Source of the DNA: Sulfurovum sp.
Lineage (GTDB): Bacteria > Campylobacterota > Campylobacteria > Campylobacterales > Sulfurovaceae
Direction: 5' to 3'
Assembly (NCBI GenBank): GCA_027049035.1
Contig: JALTVI010000065.1
Coordinates: forward strand, 9,493 to 60,012
Length of the DNA: 50,520 nucleotides
Positions 49,501 to 50,520 of this stretch are shown one piece after another. Position 1 is the stretch's first letter. Each line of letters begins with the position of its first letter. The notes under the pieces were generated by a model, which searched no databases, was not told where the DNA came from, and saw nothing but the letters and a program-made list of their open reading frames with translations. Both the position numbers and the translations under genes were made by a program.

Positions 49501-50520
49501 GTGAGAGCTGTAGTGCTGCCCTCTTCGATATTTTGATTGGCATCGTCTTTGGCTGTCGGCACATCATCAACAATCGTCACATTGAGTGTATCGGTATTGG
49601 TATCGCCGTCTCTATCCGTTACTTTCACAGCAATAGCATCGGTGACTTCGTCATTACCCGCAGCAGAGTGATTGGTTGTATTACCTGTCAGTGTATAGGT
49701 GTAGTTGATCGTTCCGCTGCCGTCTGCGTGAGTCGAATCGACCGGAGTGAACCCGTTGATCGTAATGGTTCCGTACGTTGTATTGACCGTAATCGGCGTT
49801 GAAGCACTCGCAAACAGTTGCGCCTGAGTAATATCCGTTCCGCCGATAGTGACTTTATCCAGCCCGTCTTTGGCGTCTACAACAATTGTACCGTTCGCCT
49901 GCTCCTGGGTGGAACCGGGATTGGACCCGGTAGAAAGTGCCGACTCATAGACGGTGATATCGCCGTTGGGATGCGGATATGTATCGTTCCCGTCTATCGC
50001 ATCGATATGCGGCTGATCATCTGTTCCGTTGATTGTGATTGTCAAAGTGGTACTGGAAGTATCGCCGTCACCATCTGTGATCGTATAGGTATAGGTCTCA
50101 GTGAGTTGTTCGCCATCGGTAAGATGCTGCACATCAACATTGCTGTTATCGAGCGTATAGCTGTAGGTGCCATCACTGTTGAGCGTCAGGCTTCCGTACT
50201 GCCCTGCAAGGGCATTTCCTACGGTACCATCGGTGTTTTGATTATCACTGTGGATGGCAGTGACGGGTGCACTGTTCTTATCCGCTCCGATCGTATCGGT
50301 TTTATCGCCTGAAGAAGCTCCGTTTGCATCAAAGACATTGCCGCTGACGGGATTGGGTGCTGTATCCTCTTTGACGCTGTTAGTGTCCGCTACGGCTGTC
50401 GGCACATCATCAACAATCGTCACATTGAGTGTATCGGTATTGGTATCGCCGTCTCTATCCGTTACTTTCACAGCAATAGCATCGGTGACTTCGTCATTAC
50501 CCGCAGCAGAGTGATTGGTT
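40512..50520 (-). CDS. Giant type I-secreted repeat adhesin (5' end beyond window)
   Basis: The frame is open from the window's right edge to the stop at 40,512, at least 3,336 codons, and the true start lies outside. The visible N-terminal part alternates VCBS-type domains (GQYGSLTLNSDGTYSYTLDN, YTITDGDGDTSSTTLTITIN) with T1SS-143-type domains ending DRDGDTNTDTLNVTIVDDVP. Later domains have cadherin-like EEDT starts. Many DxNxDG calcium-type loops occur, such as DVNGDGVVDEKDG and DENGDGTIDHI. The C-terminus has only two RTX-like pieces (GLGGDDTV, GAGNDRIV) and ends in a type I secretion-like tail (SLSDVVNMTDTNDTLTIEGD). There are no ABC exporter or adaptor genes here. It is probably a calcium-stiffened surface adhesin. 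Confidence 0.9.
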   Translation of the reverse strand, partial: TNHSAAGNDEVTDAIAVKVTDRDGDTNTDTLNVTIVDDVPTAVADTNSVKEDTAPNPVSGNVFDANGASSGDKTDTIGADKNSAPVTAIHSDNQNTDGTVGNALAGQYGSLTLNSDGTYSYTLDNSNVDVQHLTDGEQLTETYTYTITDGDGDTSSTTLTITINGTDDQPHIDAIDGNDTYPHPNGDITVYESALSTGSNPGSTQEQANGTIVVDAKDGLDKVTIGGTDITQAQLFASASTPITVNTTYGTITINGFTPVDSTHADGSGTINYTYTLTGNTTNHSAAGNDEVTDAIAVKVTDRDGDTNTDTLNVTIVDDVPTAKDDANQNIEEGSTTALTGNVITTGSGTDTQGADGATIHSFTYTDTNDNLVTYTFANSTDPAQTVTTKVGSLTVNPNGDWSFTPNTSVNEPTDAAKGTFSYTLIDGDGDISNSATQPITITDTDPDPQPATATINEKDIKDIGSAGNTTADVEVTKVLGIMQGKDDITDVKFNATTTSTLTGAALTSSGNALQYNISPDGHTLTATDGTNTVFTAVINNPTDATGSTQSVTLTLYKELDHNPVQGTNTLSVPLDYEVTDTDSSVTTTSADRLTVNVIDDVPTAVNDADQSIVEGSAGTLSGNLITDATTPDIKGADGAKIDSIRLDGTTTDIDISDGNDHTITTPTGTLIVNADGTWSFTPVASFDHDNHLSGDAPDSATNGSFSYVLKDSDGDTSNGHQTIDVTDGAAPTIDNSKNVLVKVYEGGVHSTFDGTSNYDRADDINDDADPSNDQMTSTPTLTHKLDFSLGSDSAGITEVTWEGHTQTLNKDTATSSDFILIDTTSDAIDKGILKVYYDGRWEYTSPDAYVHPNPPTPPGFDVNNFQTTFTYKVHDIDNDTAAVTGSQTIQVDDTFATIGSTTDATLNEKDLPTGTDPHPGLTTQTGTITVDASKLGGSYDIKFDASQIDDTWTKSDGTNTPGLSSNGDPVTYSVSADGHTLTAATSTNTIFTVQITNPTGPNPGYTTTLYHDLDHENLLLENGNLEFDFNITLTDDDGDKSPSTFKVSIVDDANVPTTDTLVVNEEGATGSHDTSTIINTNANATPANTVITTQGTYGYAEILANGQLKYTPSFDGTNSQDTNYSGQDTVQYTYTDANGVAHVTNVTVTIDPVSDAPTLVSTSVSTEEDTAVALGLTAPVVVDDIDQNGIGTAGDNPERLGAITLTGVTSGAELIYGGNTYTSTGAPITIVLSDLDENGDGTIDHINGVTGTLTMTKAEFESMQINPVPQSGDNLNITMKVTSYEVDSNGNPIAGVPGATSSTSVTVDVQAVTDTPAIATTGPASGDEDSWIRIDNTFTITPTVDQDGSEQYELVFDGTNLPAGTRYFVGSNPTGNGQDASGGFSVTVPGGTGLPVVPEIYIKTPDNDSADIDGITVTVNVTDTDSDSTDVAPLIQTESASTTIDIDVTPVANDTTITTDPSSGNEDTLIDLNLHFTIDDVLSVPGNETVTSVTIADIPDGAKIYKADGTTLVYENNTGATASTTITIDASTPISDVEGFKILPPGHSSKDFTLKVSATTQDIDDGGGQATATSSVGPVDVNVEVKPIAEIATDTNHDGNTDVTLNPDHTYATHAVEDAWYDFNTADAGFVLSASNEDDKNNSSNPYASEDTWVEFHSVRDSSGTILTDAQIMYNNGSIDVIKTLNAPVQIPIEYLNTVKFKAPDNYSGTVKVDMTLGTLDHDEDNPNSTNGPVNSLTSTLQMDVDPAVDPIIVAIAQSNGLEDAGRNPNGTIDASSVVNGIVLNSRVSSLDADGSEHVNVFIDGIPEDAAIYFDINGDGTKEIITATSNFGQVTEVPQGQTGPIDVVQYDTANHTWKLLVQNYDQVGQSGGPDKPLIIPPHNSNADIVLKASGYAVDKVTFSDGSQGTDTSAQSQNYDIHVFVKGVADDVVNNEIYAQDIVTSVDASTQDLTVTLDPNKSGKYSAVAEEDSGTTHTTGNTDTFVEFDLKNIFKTPDKIDSYDNLKTNDPNQNQIDTTVTDPNAATDDIASETLTVTIENLGADFDVTGATLVGGTGSSRIWATNAADIDAGKVKIITLKEHFSGEINFDLKYNTTEDDGDTKTSAVQPVSLLVTPEAEGITNVLQASTDVNEDALTHMTFATTTTLPDSDEYVSALGIAKDAYSVNGQNFNGISGADFTIYVGNGSGKKTIQDVAADPNDHRVELVTENGVDFYKITDNNVWENDLYVLYDADIGGKEDPANVTTPHQTDFGFKFDVSDKTQAVQNGTTVDLIDTKSGFQESANYTFNLHPVTDDITADAKDGDITDVDGDGTTDIAVSGHDVTISAPTTIEASVIIKGVDTQNENGTGTNGENGLDIDGSEQIRSIRIEGLPDGIGIIGGKYVGDTIDPATGLPTGNNTWLVDLNQNPIVMDTATKTYNLQFEVSGNYINAASATSDVKISFINQEFDSTLSTATPQSTAQTGDFTLTFHRDPNFGGSTTDAPMDIIGITDVNGDGVVDEKDGYTVDPTFDTNPADPYQGGFKEDTTTKLGDIIQFDINDVQGSLNAEENQNINSDLFSITVEGLDPNIVDVSAGGQPIHSGVVTGWRYENVNGTDILTYRGSGDKAAIEAALNALEITPKQDLNHNNINFIGQDDITFTTTLTTYTQSGVKDVVSTDFSGNIEPVTDTVSITPEQVDVQEDIVKTITFGLDTVDNSFDPDGDGTKNIFAHLVKSDTDSSPATTISVTYTHSTDVGNGQFGVTLGGVHFNPGETHDVPITVSGTTVDLDFIADSNESGKAYFEYTLYSQEDHAQNTNQHTGSLEIDIAPVADGLDTGGGNPTAHGKEDELIQVTDANGNPFSGNLIDNATNNTTPETLKTVILGDVPPGWLVYYGPSQTLAQNLGSNGGTNNYWNIPLGSGANPVPEIYVKAPAQIGGISTQFQLISGVEDGGQQVYASVPIDVSVLSVADPITMNPSPTGGVEGEKIPLNFNTASADVDGSEHYEVKLTGLGENAVLYFQGTELTSGVTYDRSTDTYTISESVGIEHNSIDKLTVTQNDFSGTVNAEIIVHDAAPNDGTTQSASGSFAMNISQQQATSGDNTLLYDKKGVDGLGGDDTVIFGTDWDGYYDGSDAAHTIDMSALKNIEGFDLTVHGDHHLTMTGAEVTAMTGNSPKALNITTDAGDSITLKDEGDNIWLQNGNDFTNINDGTKVTVNDPSAVTIDRTAPTPGDDIIGFDGTDIDAGAGNDRIVALDGTGIDFSKLHNIETLDLSKSGDHDLGTLSLSDVVNMTDTNDTLTIEGDNGNDKVTFNASDGWQQGASSGGYTEYTNSNDPTVHVKVDDDLTQTLVP
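49551..49677 (-). repeat. 127-bp exact copy of the repeat at 50,394-50,520
   Basis: These 127 bases are identical to 50,394-50,520, at a distance of 843 bp (281 codons). The segment codes for the end of a T1SS-143-type domain. The match runs off the window edge, so the exact repeat is probably longer and may go on as a tandem array. Confidence 0.9.
50394..50520 (-). repeat. Copy of the 127-bp exact repeat, at the window edge
   Basis: Identical to 49,551-49,677; see that entry. The 281-codon spacing equals one VCBS-type plus one T1SS-143-type domain. Confidence 0.9.

Noticed and set aside
40512-50520. Many plus-strand open frames of 60-350 codons opposite the adhesin
   Set aside because: They follow from the composition of the long repeat gene, have Ser/Arg/Cys-rich sequences without domains, and overlap one another; none has a convincing start.

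Overview
The window looks like a chromosome segment of a chemolithotrophic Campylobacterota (epsilonproteobacterial) species, probably close to Sulfurovum or Sulfurimonas. This assignment is inference. It rests on a block of (reductive) TCA-cycle genes with a monomeric NADP isocitrate dehydrogenase, the housekeeping run pheS-pheT-ispH-aroA-rpsA-serA, extended -10 promoters of the TTTGCTATAAT type without a clear -35, and AAGGA-type ribosome binding sites. No rRNA, tRNA, CRISPR array, integrase or IS element was seen.

Layout. 1-436: a heptanucleotide tandem array and two dispersed palindromes. 437-8,414: carbon-cycle genes, all on the minus strand: icd, two different malate dehydrogenases (one with a predicted NADP pocket), fumC, sucC, sucD. 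8,672-10,640: two exported proteins, one DUF302-like and one Ala-rich helical repeat protein. 10,740-14,713: dnaE and a small hypothetical gene. 14,850-17,203: an AT-rich island with an orphan PD-(D/E)XK nuclease, an RHH antitoxin-like gene and an ORF6N/PLD-like gene. 17,382-20,584: a small membrane protein, a DJ-1/PfpI protein coupled to an FAD oxidoreductase, and an orphan membrane fusion protein next to a c'-type cytochrome. 20,765-24,091, plus strand: an exported 11-residue repeat protein and a 724-aa exported protein whose N-terminal half is paralogous to the gene at 8,672. 24,092-25,544: two more heptamer arrays, more palindromes, and efp between them. 25,545-31,090: a four-gene efflux operon (outer-membrane factor, fusion protein, and an RND pump split into two genes). 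31,237-40,141: serA, rpsA, aroA, ispH, pheT, pheS. 40,512-50,520: at least 3,336 codons of a giant type I-secreted repeat adhesin whose N-terminus lies beyond the right edge.

The most unusual signal is the set of heptanucleotide arrays. Three loci carry perfect arrays of three different 7-mers (CAGCGTT, CAGGTAG, GTAGCGG), each 125-133 bp and about 18-19 copies. Shorter or decayed heptads lie at 14,757, 14,851, 25,427, 25,508 and 40,293. One array abuts the efp promoter and has strong G-quadruplex potential. Also worth a look are the predicted NADP-type malate dehydrogenase overlapping an NAD-type paralogue, the naturally split RND pump, the paired exported DUF302-like proteins, and the 99-bp higher-order repeat inside the hendecad protein gene.
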